From Arthrobacter ulcerisalmonis (GTDB lineage Bacteria > Actinomycetota > Actinomycetes > Actinomycetales > Micrococcaceae), in assembly GCF_900609065.1 (NCBI RefSeq), contig NZ_UXAU01000038.1:248001-312000 (forward strand): a stretch of DNA of 64,000 bases, read 5' to 3'. The position numbers were made by a program, and so were the translations under genes. Shown here piece by piece: positions 16,798 through 25,605 of this stretch (positions within the stretch are counted from its first letter, which is position 1; every line of letters starts with the position of its first letter). The notes under the pieces were generated by a model that was given only the letters and a program-made list of their open reading frames with translations, was not told the origin of the DNA and made no database searches.

Positions 16798-17496
16798 TTA
16801 TTGGTGCCGTTTGGCCGCCGGTGTCCGGATGTCGGCCATGAAGACAGCCGCCTGCGTGCGGCGTTCGAAGCCGAGCTTGCCCAGCATAGAAGAAACGTAG
16901 TTCTTGACCGTTTTTTCTGCCAAGGACATTGACTGCCCGATCTGGCGGTTGGTCAGTCCTTGGCTGACCAAGTCCAAAACACGTCTCTCCTGCTGGGTGA
17001 GGGTGGCCACCCGCGGATCTGTTGGAGCTGTTGCGGTGAGACCGGCCAGGATGGACGTGCGGGTCGCGTCGTCGAAGAGTGATTCTCCCCGCGCTGTCGT
17101 GGCAATTGCACCGAGGAGGTCGGAGCTGCCAATTTCTTTGAGTACGTACCCGGAGGCCCCAGCCAGAACAGCGCCCTGCAGTGCTTTTTCGTCATCGTAG
17201 CTGGTCAGGATCAAGCACTTCAGTGACGGATCGACGGACCGCACGCTGCGGCACACTTCAATGCCCGTTCCGTCGGGAAGGCGTGCATCCAAGATGGAGA
17301 CGTCCGGGCGCAGCGCCGGAATCCGCCGGGTAGCTTCCTCAGCAGACCCCGACATCCCTACGACCTCGAATCCTTCACTGACGAGGAGTTCCTGCAGGCC
17401 GCGACGGACCAATTCATGGTCATCCAGGACATAGAGCCTCAAGGGCGCTGTCGCGGGACTCCCCGGCTCGTCAACCCTTGGGACCGTCTCTGACAT
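16798..17496 (-). CDS. devR: DevR/DosR-like NarL-family response regulator
   Basis: This 232-residue protein has a receiver domain (about 20-135) with acidic pocket LDDHE, phospho-acceptor Asp70 (ILDARLPDG) and a Lys in SGYVLKE. The C-terminal LuxR-type helix-turn-helix has SQGLTNRQIGQSMSLAEKTVKNYVS then LGFERRTQAAVF. The recognition region AEKTVKNYVS matches that of mycobacterial DosR, whose Lys and Asn residues contact GGGAC half sites. The ATG at 17496 overlaps the stop of the upstream Usp gene by one base (TGATG), so the two are translationally coupled. It is the likely activator of the nine boxes in this island. Confidence 0.9.
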   Translation of the reverse strand: MSETVPRVDEPGSPATAPLRLYVLDDHELVRRGLQELLVSEGFEVVGMSGSAEEATRRIPALRPDVSILDARLPDGTGIEVCRSVRSVDPSLKCLILTSYDDEKALQGAVLAGASGYVLKEIGSSDLLGAIATTARGESLFDDATRTSILAGLTATAPTDPRVATLTQQERRVLDLVSQGLTNRQIGQSMSLAEKTVKNYVSSMLGKLGFERRTQAAVFMADIRTPAAKRHQ

Positions 17497-17984
17497 CACG
17501 TTCTCCTTCGGTCTGCAAGGCGAGAAGCTTTTGCTGATTCGTCCATCTGGGTGGGTTTGTGAACCACTAGCACGGGGCAATGGGAGTACGCGACGCACGC
17601 CGAACTCACTGTTCCCGTATTCAGACCGTACAGGCTTCCGAACCCGCGGCGTCCGATGACCAACATGAGGGCCGTGAGGCTGGCCCGGACGAGAACCGCA
17701 CGGGGGTCTCCGTGGACGACCATCGACCGGCTCTCAGGCAGGCTGTGGTGGCCGTAGACCTTCAGCAGGACCTCGGTGAGAGTAGCTGAGGCCTCGGCTG
17801 CGCTGGTCGAGGCTCCGCCTTGGACTACTGAGCCCGTGAGAGCCGGACGCTCCCACACGGTGAGGGCGGGAACCGAAGCGCCGGCGCTTCTTGCGAGCCT
17901 TTGGGCTTCGCGGAGGGCGGAAATCGACGACTGTGAACCATCGATTCCGACCACGATTTGGGGTGCTGCTTCCGTGCGCTCCAC
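17496..17984 (-). CDS. Universal stress protein coupled to devR
   Basis: This 162-residue UspA protein starts with QIVVGIDGSQSS. Its ATP-loop motif GRRGFGSLYGLNTGT is followed by CPVLVVHKP. The GTG at 17984 has AGGAG 5 bp upstream; the longer frame from a TTG at 18002 has none. Its stop overlaps the start of the devR-like gene by one base, so it is the first gene of a usp-devR operon. No clear DevR box was found upstream. Confidence 0.87.
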   Translation of the reverse strand: MERTEAAPQIVVGIDGSQSSISALREAQRLARSAGASVPALTVWERPALTGSVVQGGASTSAAEASATLTEVLLKVYGHHSLPESRSMVVHGDPRAVLVRASLTALMLVIGRRGFGSLYGLNTGTVSSACVAYSHCPVLVVHKPTQMDESAKASRLADRRRT

Positions 17985-18177
17985 TCCGGCTCCTCTTTCC
18001 AATTGCTACTTGTACGCCTGCTGTTCAGTCTGCGGGGCTCCCTCGGGTCTGCACAGTGCCAAAGGACATCAGCTCCGGGGGCCCGGTGCGATGCAGAGTC
18101 CGGAGCCCAACAATCGCGTGGGGACAGTTTCTGGCCAGACAACCATTGACGGAGCTGAGAGTCCCGCGTCCCACTCT

Positions 18178-20586
18178 TTAGTTTTGGTGCGGCGTCCACT
18201 GCCAGGATCGTATCTCTGGTAAATCTTGGAAGTGCTCTGCGATGTAGGCGGTATGCGCCTTAAGTTGATCGCTGCAGTGATCCCGTAGTTCGGCCATGCC
18301 GGGAAGTTCTTGCCCTGCCCTTTGTATGGCTTCCACTGCCAGGTGGTAACGGCTCATACGGTTCAGAACCACCATGTCGAAGGGCGTGGTGGTGGTTCCC
18401 TGCTCGCTGTATCCCCTTACATGGAATCGTTCCGGGTGTGGCCGGCCGTGCAGGAGCTGGTGGAGGGCGCGGGCGTATCCGTGCCAGGCAACCACGACGT
18501 CCGTGTCGGTCGTGAAGAGCCTTGCGAAGTAGTCGTCGGTCATCCCGTGTGGGTGGGTTGAGGCCGGTGGGAGGACCATGAGGTCCATGACATTGACAAC
18601 CCTGGTCCGCAGCGTCGGTACGTAGTGTCGCAAAAGCCAGGCTGCGGCGAGTGTCTCTTCCGTGGGAACGTCTCCGATGCAGGCAAGGACTATGTCGGGG
18701 GCATCGCCTTGCGTTCCGTCGCGGGCCGTTTCGTGCCCCGCCCAGTCCCAGGTAGAGGCTCCTGCGGCGGCCTGCTCCCGCGCTTCGTCCAGGCTTAGGT
18801 ACTGCGCGTGGGACTGTTTGTCCACCACAATCACGTTGACGTAGTCCTGACTGCCCAAGGCGTGCTCGGCCACTACCAATAGGGAATTGGCATCCGGGGG
18901 TAGGTAGACCCGGGTTACGGTTCCCGAGAGCGAGAGTACGACGTCAACCAGTCCGGGACCCTGATGGCTGAAGCCGTTGTGGTCGTTGCGCCAGCACGTT
19001 GATGTGAGCAGAATGTTCAGGCTCGGCACGGGAACCCTCCATTCGAGCCCGCGGGCATGCTGAAGCCACTTGGCGTGCTGGATGGTCATGGAGGCGCTGA
19101 CCATGGCAAACGCCTCGTACGTGGCGAACAGCCCGTAACGGCCAGTTAGGAGATAGCCCTCAAGCCAGCCTTGGCACAAATGTTCGGATAGAACTTCCAT
19201 TACCCTGCCGTCCGGTGAAACCTGGTCCTGAGCCACCGGGTGCTCCCAACGTCCGGGAGCTGGCATGAGGCACCGATCCGTGGCCTGGAAAACGGCACCA
19301 AGGCGGTTGCTGTTCGTCTCGTCGGGGCAGAACAGTCGAAACCGTGGATTTTCTGCCGTATTCACGTACAAATCCCGCAGCAGTTTTCCCAGCGGTCTGG
19401 TGGTTTCGTGGTACACCCGCCCTCTGGGCCAGATGTCCAGTGCATAGGCTGCGAGGTCCGGGATATCCAGGGCCTTGATGTTTCTCGGCCGGGAACACCC
19501 CATCCGGAGAACGCCCAGGGGTGCCAGCGCCGCCAGCTCCGGAATGAGACATCCCTCCGCGTCGAAGAGAAGTTCTGGGGCGTAGGAAGTGAGCCACTTC
19601 TCCAATTGGGCTAGGTGCTCGGGGTTCTCCCGGACCCCTGCCAACGGCACTTGATGCGACCGGTACGTTCCTTCAACCGGAAGCCCGTCCACCTCCGCCG
19701 GACCAGTCCATCCTTTGGGAGTCCGAAGAATAATCGCCGGCCACAGCACCTGGCCGGCGACCCCGATTTCTCTCGCAGTAGTTTGAATGGAGCGGATTTC
19801 GGCGTAGGCGGCGTCCATCGCTGCTGCAAGTGAAGAATGCACCGCTAGTGGGTCGTCCCCGCTGACAGTCACCGGGGCCCATCCGTGGGCCCGCAACAAT
19901 TCTTCAACCTGGTGGTCAGAGGTTCGGCCTAGAACAGTGGGCCCGGAAATTTTGTGTCCGTTCAAGTGCAAGATCGGTAAGACCGCTCCGTCTCTAGCGG
20001 GGTTAATGAAGGACGGCGCTTTCCACGAACCCTCCAACGGCCCGGTTTCCGCCTCTCCATCGCCAATGACGCAGGCGGCTATGAGATCAGGGTTGTCCAT
20101 AACCGCACCCGTAGCGTGCATGAGCGAATAGCCGAGCTCCCCGCCTTCATGGATGGATCCTGGAGTTGCCGGGCCTACGTGACTGGGTATTCCCCCAGGT
20201 GTCGAGAACTGTCGGACCAGTAGACGGAGGCCACGCTCGTCGGCGCTGATCGTCGGGTAGACCTCTGAATAGGTTCCTTCCAGATAAAGGTTCGCCACGA
20301 CGGCAGGACCGCCGTGGCCGGGGCCGGCAATGAACAGTACCTCAGCCGACGTCCGCTGAATGAGCCTGTTCAGATGGGCGTAAATGAGTGAAATTCCGGG
20401 GCTGGTCCCCCAGTGGCCCAGCAGCCGCGGCTTGATATCCCCGGCCGTCAGGGGCCGTCGGAGCAATGCGTTCTCCTGCAGGTAGATTTGCGCCACCGTC
20501 AGGTAGTTCGCTGCTTCCCAGTACCGATGCAACGCGGCGAACGACTCCCGGGTTGCGGAGGGCTGTTCTGTGATTCCTTCTTCCAT
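18178..20586 (-). CDS. xfp: Phosphoketolase (xylulose-5-P / fructose-6-P)
   Basis: This 802-residue thiamine-diphosphate enzyme splits xylulose 5-phosphate (and often fructose 6-phosphate) with phosphate into acetyl phosphate plus glyceraldehyde 3-phosphate or erythrose 4-phosphate. The length is typical for Xfp. Motifs seen include GHWGTSPGISLIYAHLNRLI, GPGHGGPAVVANLYLEG, TPGGIPSHVGP, the ThDP-binding GDGEAETGPLEGSW and HQGPGLVDV. The start MEEGITEQPS at 20586 fits. It is downstream of the STAS-like and alcohol dehydrogenase genes on the same strand with gaps of 85-90 bp. Acetate kinase was not found here. A bypass to acetyl phosphate under oxygen limitation is the likely use. Confidence 0.94.
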   Translation of the reverse strand: MEEGITEQPSATRESFAALHRYWEAANYLTVAQIYLQENALLRRPLTAGDIKPRLLGHWGTSPGISLIYAHLNRLIQRTSAEVLFIAGPGHGGPAVVANLYLEGTYSEVYPTISADERGLRLLVRQFSTPGGIPSHVGPATPGSIHEGGELGYSLMHATGAVMDNPDLIAACVIGDGEAETGPLEGSWKAPSFINPARDGAVLPILHLNGHKISGPTVLGRTSDHQVEELLRAHGWAPVTVSGDDPLAVHSSLAAAMDAAYAEIRSIQTTAREIGVAGQVLWPAIILRTPKGWTGPAEVDGLPVEGTYRSHQVPLAGVRENPEHLAQLEKWLTSYAPELLFDAEGCLIPELAALAPLGVLRMGCSRPRNIKALDIPDLAAYALDIWPRGRVYHETTRPLGKLLRDLYVNTAENPRFRLFCPDETNSNRLGAVFQATDRCLMPAPGRWEHPVAQDQVSPDGRVMEVLSEHLCQGWLEGYLLTGRYGLFATYEAFAMVSASMTIQHAKWLQHARGLEWRVPVPSLNILLTSTCWRNDHNGFSHQGPGLVDVVLSLSGTVTRVYLPPDANSLLVVAEHALGSQDYVNVIVVDKQSHAQYLSLDEAREQAAAGASTWDWAGHETARDGTQGDAPDIVLACIGDVPTEETLAAAWLLRHYVPTLRTRVVNVMDLMVLPPASTHPHGMTDDYFARLFTTDTDVVVAWHGYARALHQLLHGRPHPERFHVRGYSEQGTTTTPFDMVVLNRMSRYHLAVEAIQRAGQELPGMAELRDHCSDQLKAHTAYIAEHFQDLPEIRSWQWTPHQN

Positions 20587-20671
20587 GGCATGACCTTTTC
20601 AATTATGGTGGCGAGCCAGCTTTGATCCCACGTCGCGTCTAGTGGTGCCGATAGCTGGTTCTGCCCACTGT

Positions 20672-20968
20672 CTACGTTGTTGTGGGGGCCAAAACCGTGA
20701 GGCGGGGATGCGGGAGCATCGGGTATCCGGCGGCGGTGCCCACGAAACTTGATCCGATGATGTCTGTCGGCACCAACATGCCTAGCTTTGCGTCGGTGAG
20801 ATTCAAGACAATCGGAATGCCAGGACAGATCGCATTGATTCGGCGGATGATGCTCGTCAGGGCATAGAGGTTCTGGGGACTTAAAGTTCCCAGAACGCGG
20901 ATGTCGGCGCTGGACGTGTCGACCTCGACTCGGACAAGAACCTTGAGCCTGGGCCAAGATGTTGTCAT
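20672..20968 (-). CDS. Small STAS-like protein
   Basis: This 98-residue protein starts MTTSWPRLKVLV. Its alternating strand/helix pattern (VRVEVD, DIRVLGTLS, IPIVLNLTDAKLG, RLTVLAPT) resembles a STAS or anti-sigma antagonist fold, but the usual phospho-Ser motif is not obvious. It may be a partner-binding regulator, but this is uncertain. An AGAGGA site precedes the ATG at 20968; an open frame extends to 21052. It sits between the alcohol dehydrogenase and phosphoketolase genes in the same direction. Confidence 0.6.
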   Translation of the reverse strand: MTTSWPRLKVLVRVEVDTSSADIRVLGTLSPQNLYALTSIIRRINAICPGIPIVLNLTDAKLGMLVPTDIIGSSFVGTAAGYPMLPHPRLTVLAPTTT

Positions 20969-21057
20969 CGGTGCAGCTGTCCTCTTTCTGGCGAGTCCCC
21001 GCCAGTCAAGGCGGTCAAGAGTTGCCCGCTGTGGTCGCGTTCCGAGAATCATCGAAA

Positions 21058-22068
21058 TCAGTACTCGATGACTAGGCGGGCGAGGATCCTGCCTGAGGCT
21101 ACGTCTGCCATGGACTCATTGATTTGGTCCAGGCTTCGCGGCTCGGCAATGATTCGGGTCCGGCCGCTGGCATGCAGAGCAAAGACTTCAGCCAGATCCT
21201 GTCGTGTGCCGACGATGGAGCCAATGATCGAAAGTCCCCTAATGACGGTCTCGAAAATGGAAATGCTCATCTGCTGATCGGCCGGCAGGGCAACGCAAAT
21301 CAGCCGGCCGCCACGGTTCAGGGAAGCGAATGCCTGCTCGAAGACCCGTGGCGATGCGGCCAGCACCACGGCAACGTCTGCACCCCCCAAGTCCTTGATC
21401 GCTGCTACAGGGTCTGCCTCCCTGGCATTGATGCCGTGCTCAGCGCCCAGATCCTTGGCAAGCTGGAGTTTGGAGTCTTCGATGTCCACCGCAATCACGG
21501 AACCGCCCATGATGCGGCCATACTGCACTGCCAGATGCCCCAGACCGCCAATACCGAAGATCGCTACCCGTTCGGTTGGAGCGATGTGTGCAACTTTCAG
21601 GGCTTTATACGTGGTCAGGCCTGCGCAGGTCAACGGCGCCGCGTCCGCTGGCGAGATACCTTCCGGCACTGGTACTGCGAACCGTGCATTGACCACCGCG
21701 TACTCCGCGAAAGCTCCGTCGCGTGAGTATCCGGTGTTTTGCTGCAATTCACAGAGGGTTTCGCGTCCGTCAATGCAAAAGCGGCATTCACCGCAGGCGT
21801 ATCCAAGCCAGGCAATGGCTACCCGTTCCCCAATCACCCGGGCGGATACCCCCGCGCCCAGCTTTTCGATGATGCCGATTCCTTCGTGCCCCGGGACAAA
21901 AGGCAACGTCGGCTTGACCGGCCAGTCACCCTGCGCCGCATGGATATCGGTGTGACACAACCCGCATGCCTCCATCCGGACCAAGACCTCCCCTTGGCCT
22001 GGCTCCGGAATCGCTCTGTCAAGAATTTGAAGAGATTCCCCAAAGGCTGTTACAACGGCGGCTTTCAT
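21058..22068 (-). CDS. Zinc-dependent alcohol dehydrogenase
   Basis: This 336-residue medium-chain dehydrogenase has catalytic zinc ligands in CGLCHTD and GHEGIG, structural zinc cysteines in CGECRFCIDGRETLC, and the NAD-binding loop GIGGLGHLAVQY. It is of the AdhA/AdhP type, interconverting ethanol and acetaldehyde with NAD(H). The start MKAAVVTAFGE at 22068 has AGGGA five bases upstream, although the frame is open to 22149. With phosphoketolase nearby it suggests redox balancing by ethanol or aldehyde metabolism. No clear DevR box was found upstream. Confidence 0.92.
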   Translation of the reverse strand: MKAAVVTAFGESLQILDRAIPEPGQGEVLVRMEACGLCHTDIHAAQGDWPVKPTLPFVPGHEGIGIIEKLGAGVSARVIGERVAIAWLGYACGECRFCIDGRETLCELQQNTGYSRDGAFAEYAVVNARFAVPVPEGISPADAAPLTCAGLTTYKALKVAHIAPTERVAIFGIGGLGHLAVQYGRIMGGSVIAVDIEDSKLQLAKDLGAEHGINAREADPVAAIKDLGGADVAVVLAASPRVFEQAFASLNRGGRLICVALPADQQMSISIFETVIRGLSIIGSIVGTRQDLAEVFALHASGRTRIIAEPRSLDQINESMADVASGRILARLVIEY

Positions 22069-22312
22069 CAAGTTCCCTCGATTTGTGTGTGCATCGGTTG
22101 AGGGCGGCTGTGCAGGCACCCATTCACATACTGTGAACCCGCGGGCCACGGCTGCACAGAGCAGAAAGACCCTCCTTGGTCTCGCTCGTCAGGGCCATGG
22201 CAGAGGGCCCATATGTCTTTGTGCTCTAGTGGCGTCAGCCGTGGGAGAGGACGCTGGCGAGGAAGCTTGTGTTCTCCATTGATCGTGATCCACCACTTTG
22301 AGGGCGTCCTCC

Positions 22313-22480
22313 ATGTCCGCGGACCTTTCTCTGTCCCCGATTCTCCTCGTCTACGCCGGGCCTCTGGCTGTCGCCGCAGCGTTCTTTGCTCTGAGCTTCG
22401 CCGCTGCGTTCATACTTCCGCTGGTCAGTGTCTTTGCACACACGGTGCTGTATCGGCTCGCTGAGCGGTGGGCACCGTGA
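22313..22480 (+). CDS. 55-residue hydrophobic membrane peptide coupled to a P-type ATPase
   Basis: This short gene encodes a peptide with a hydrophobic core from about residue 7 to 46 (AVAAAFFALSFAAAFILP), enough for one long or two short membrane helices, and a charged end (LAERWAP). GAGGG lies 8 bp before the ATG. The stop TGA overlaps the GTG start of the downstream P-type ATPase by 4 bp (GTGA), the classic sign of translational coupling. No family was recognised. A role as a small subunit or regulator of the ATPase, by analogy with KdpF-like peptides, is speculation. Confidence 0.6.
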   Translation: MSADLSLSPILLVYAGPLAVAAAFFALSFAAAFILPLVSVFAHTVLYRLAERWAP

Positions 22481-24948
22481 CAGCAGGCGGAATGGCCACC
22501 GTTGCTCAGGCCCCTGCCGCGGACGTGAAGGGCCTTTCCACCCTAGAGGTGACGGCGCGGGTCAAAGGCGGGCTGACCAACGTCGCCCCAAACCATTCGA
22601 GCCGGAGCTTGTGGGGAATCTTTCGCTCCAATGTGCTGACCCTTTTCAATGGAATTGTTGCCGGTAGTTTCGTGCTGCTGTTGCTCATCGGGCAATGGCA
22701 GGATGCCTTGTTCGGCTTCGCCGCTGTCGGCAACGCACTTATCGGCGTGGTTCAGGAGTTCCGAGCCAAGAGATCCCTTGATCGGCTGGCGATCCTTAAC
22801 GCACCCCGGGCCCGTGTCCGCCGGAACGGTCTCATTGAGGACGTTGATATCCAGGACGTCGTGCTGGACGATGTGCTGATTCTACGTGCGGGCGACCAGG
22901 TACCCGCCGACGCCGCGCTACTGTTTGCCGTTGGGTTGGAGGCCGATGAATCCCTCCTCACAGGAGAATCGGCGGCAGCCAATAAGATCATGGGGTCCGA
23001 AGTGCTTTCCGGCTCCATTATTGTCAGCGGCAACGGCGAGGCAATAGTTACCCGGGTGGGCATGGACTCCTACGTTGGCCGGCTGACATCAGAGGCCAAA
23101 CGCTTCACACTGGTCCATTCAGAGATCCGCCAAGACCTCAATAGGTTTCTCGGCTGGATCACCCTGGCGCTGATACCCATTATCCCTATCGTCGCGAACA
23201 GCCAGATGCAAAGCCATGGCGGCTGGCAAGTAGCTCTGAGCACCGGGGCTTGGAAAGACGGCGCGATCGGCGCAATCGCCGGCATCATTGCCATGATCCC
23301 GCTGGGACTGGTCCTCATGAGCAGCGTCGCATTTGCCGTCAGCGCAGTAACCATGGCACGCCAGAAAGTTCTCGTCCAGGAATTGGCATCGGTTGAAGGG
23401 CTAGCCCGGGTCGATGTGTTGTGCCTGGACAAAACCGGTACCCTCACCGTGGGCCAGCTGAGCTTAGACACCACCCACGTGTGCGCTGAGATTCTCCCCT
23501 CAGGCTGGGAAAAGGTGCTGGGATGGTTCGGCGCCGACCCAAACGCCAATGTCACAGCCCGCTGCCTGAACGGTCCCTTTCCCCATGACGAGACCCTCAA
23601 ACCGCACGCCATCATCCCGTTTTCCTCGGCACGGAAATGGAGCGCGATTTCTGTGTCCACAGGAACTCCGGGAACCGGTACATGGGTGCTGGGCGCACCC
23701 GAATTTGTCCTGGACCATACCCCCGCCCATAAACACGCTCTCGACTTGGCGGGGAAACTTGCATCCACCGGTCAACGAACGTTGGTCCTCGCCCACACCG
23801 TAAATCTTCCGCCTCTGAATCCAGAAGATCCGCTCCTCCCCGCTGGGCTGACTGCCGTTGTGCTCCTGACATTCCGCGAAACCTTAAGGAACGATGCTGC
23901 GCGGACGCTGTCCTTCTTCCGTGAGGAAGGCGTTGAACTGAGAATCATTTCCGGGGATGACCCGCGGACAGTGGCCTCGATCGCCGGATCAGTAGGAATC
24001 GCCGTCGATCACGGCTTCGACGCCCGTCAGCTACCGGAAGACCCGGTCGAGCTGGCCGATGTGATGGAACACCACACGGTTTTCGGTCGTGTGACCCCGG
24101 AACAGAAACGCGAAATGGTTCGGGCCTTGCAGCTGCGCGGGCACGTGGTGGCGATGACCGGTGACGGCGTCAATGACGCACTGGCCATGAAGGAAGCCGA
24201 TCTAGGCATCGCAATGGACTCAGCAGCAGCGGCAACCAAGGCCGTGGCCCGCCTCGTCCTATTGGATGGCCGCTTCGACAGGCTTCCCGGTGTCGTGGCG
24301 GAAGGGCGGCGGGTCATAGCGAACATCGAACGGGTTTCCATGTTGTTCCTGACCAAAACCGTATACGCCGTCCTCCTGTCGGTGACCTTCGGTCTAGTCC
24401 TCTGGGACTTCCCCTTTCTTCCGCGGCAGTTATCTGTCACAGATGGGCTCACTATTGGTATTCCGGCGTTCTTCCTCGCCCTCATGCCGAACTCCCGCCG
24501 CTACCAGGCCGGTTTCCTCAGACGTTCCCTCTCCTTCGCCGTCCCAGCAGGGGTCGTGGTGGCACTTTGCGTGGTCGCCATCAATTTGTACGCACGGCAA
24601 ACGGGGCTGGACGCCGGAGCTTCGGCGCGAACCGGTTCCCTTCTCGTACTGGCCATCATCGGTTTGTGGGTCCTGGTCGTGCTCTCGCGGCCGCTGGACC
24701 GTTGGCGGGTACTGATTATCCTTGTCATGTACGGTGCTCTCACCGCACTCCTGTCCATTCCATTGTCGGTGACCTTCTTGGACCTCGTCCCCCTTGCCCC
24801 CGATCATTTGGCTGCCTCAATCCTGACAGGTCTCATCGGTGCACTGGCAGTAGAGGTCCTGTTCAGATACCACCGGCACCAGCTCACAGCCGGCTCAGTC
24901 CGGAATTCAAATCCCGTGTCGTCCCTGAGACGGCCGAAGTCTCAGTAG
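22477..24948 (+). CDS. ctpE: P-type ATPase, CtpE-like cation transporter
   Basis: This 823-residue P-type ATPase has actuator motif LLTGES, phosphorylation motif CLDKTGTLT, hinge MTGDGVNDALAMKEADLGIAM and about ten membrane segments. There is no N-terminal metal-binding domain and no CPC motif. The membrane motif PLGLVLMSSVAFAVS resembles CtpE of mycobacteria, a calcium uptake pump, rather than copper or zinc pumps. The mycobacterial DosR regulon also contains a P-type ATPase (CtpF), a functional parallel. The GTG at 22477 overlaps the small membrane gene; the ATG at 22492 is an alternative start. Confidence 0.88.
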   Translation: MTAGGMATVAQAPAADVKGLSTLEVTARVKGGLTNVAPNHSSRSLWGIFRSNVLTLFNGIVAGSFVLLLLIGQWQDALFGFAAVGNALIGVVQEFRAKRSLDRLAILNAPRARVRRNGLIEDVDIQDVVLDDVLILRAGDQVPADAALLFAVGLEADESLLTGESAAANKIMGSEVLSGSIIVSGNGEAIVTRVGMDSYVGRLTSEAKRFTLVHSEIRQDLNRFLGWITLALIPIIPIVANSQMQSHGGWQVALSTGAWKDGAIGAIAGIIAMIPLGLVLMSSVAFAVSAVTMARQKVLVQELASVEGLARVDVLCLDKTGTLTVGQLSLDTTHVCAEILPSGWEKVLGWFGADPNANVTARCLNGPFPHDETLKPHAIIPFSSARKWSAISVSTGTPGTGTWVLGAPEFVLDHTPAHKHALDLAGKLASTGQRTLVLAHTVNLPPLNPEDPLLPAGLTAVVLLTFRETLRNDAARTLSFFREEGVELRIISGDDPRTVASIAGSVGIAVDHGFDARQLPEDPVELADVMEHHTVFGRVTPEQKREMVRALQLRGHVVAMTGDGVNDALAMKEADLGIAMDSAAAATKAVARLVLLDGRFDRLPGVVAEGRRVIANIERVSMLFLTKTVYAVLLSVTFGLVLWDFPFLPRQLSVTDGLTIGIPAFFLALMPNSRRYQAGFLRRSLSFAVPAGVVVALCVVAINLYARQTGLDAGASARTGSLLVLAIIGLWVLVVLSRPLDRWRVLIILVMYGALTALLSIPLSVTFLDLVPLAPDHLAASILTGLIGALAVEVLFRYHRHQLTAGSVRNSNPVSSLRRPKSQ

Positions 24949-25182
24949 CAGCTGATTTTGTCGTTGGCTTGGTCAGGCCGGGATGGTGGCTTCGCGGGTG
25001 AACCGGGAATGGGCTTTCTCCGCTGAACCATAAGGACCGCTCGTCGGGGGTCATTCTGCGGGCAACGAGCCTGCATCTCAGGACCTTGGACTCTGGTGGG
25101 GTCCGGCCCGCAAACCTAGGCTCGGACCAGCGAATAGCCAGACTAGCCCGCCATTAGGAATTCAATTCAGGAGACGACAATT

Positions 25183-25605
25183 ATGGAAAATGACGAGCGA
25201 CCGGGAACTGTCCTCTCTGACGACGAGTCCTGGAAGGTCCTCGAACGGTGCCAGTATGGTCGCTTGGCTTTAAGCGTCCTAGATGAACCGGACATTTACC
25301 CAACCAATTTCATAGTCCACAATCAGACCCTGCTGGTGAGAACGAATCCGGGAACCAAACTAGCTGAGTTGACTGTCAATGCACGGGTCGCCTTTGAAGT
25401 GGATGAGGTAGTGGACGGCGAAGCCTGGAGCGTTGTACTCAAGGGAACAGCACGAGTGATCGAATCGCAAAAGGAGATCGACGAAGCCAACAAGCTACCG
25501 CTTAAACCGTGGATACCGACACGCAAATACACTTATGTCGAGATCACTCCTGCCCGCGTCCACGGCCGTTACTTTGAACTTGGTGATGAGCCAGAACGAT
25601 ACTGA
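25183..25605 (+). CDS. PNPOx-like FMN-binding split-barrel protein (copy 3)
   Basis: This 140-residue split-barrel protein has motifs CQYGRLALSV, PDIYPTNFIV, LLVRTNPGTKL, WSVVLKG and RVHGRYF. It is the shortest of the five paralogues in the island. AGGAG lies about 9 bp before the ATG, so unlike copies 1, 2 and 4 it has a normal ribosome site. No DevR box is present at the 36-bp position; only a degraded half (GGCCC near 25106-25110) was seen. Its last 37 bp overlap the 3' end of the convergent P1B ATPase gene. Confidence 0.87.
   Translation: MENDERPGTVLSDDESWKVLERCQYGRLALSVLDEPDIYPTNFIVHNQTLLVRTNPGTKLAELTVNARVAFEVDEVVDGEAWSVVLKGTARVIESQKEIDEANKLPLKPWIPTRKYTYVEITPARVHGRYFELGDEPERY

Noticed and set aside
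24898..24925. TTCAAATCCCG string resembling a tRNA T-arm
   Set aside because: It is inside the coding end of the CtpE-like ATPase and has no acceptor or anticodon stems around it.
25097..25110. GTGGG-GTCC-GGCCC upstream of PNPOx copy 3
   Set aside because: Only the right arm fits, and the spacing (72 bp) differs from the other PNPOx promoters.
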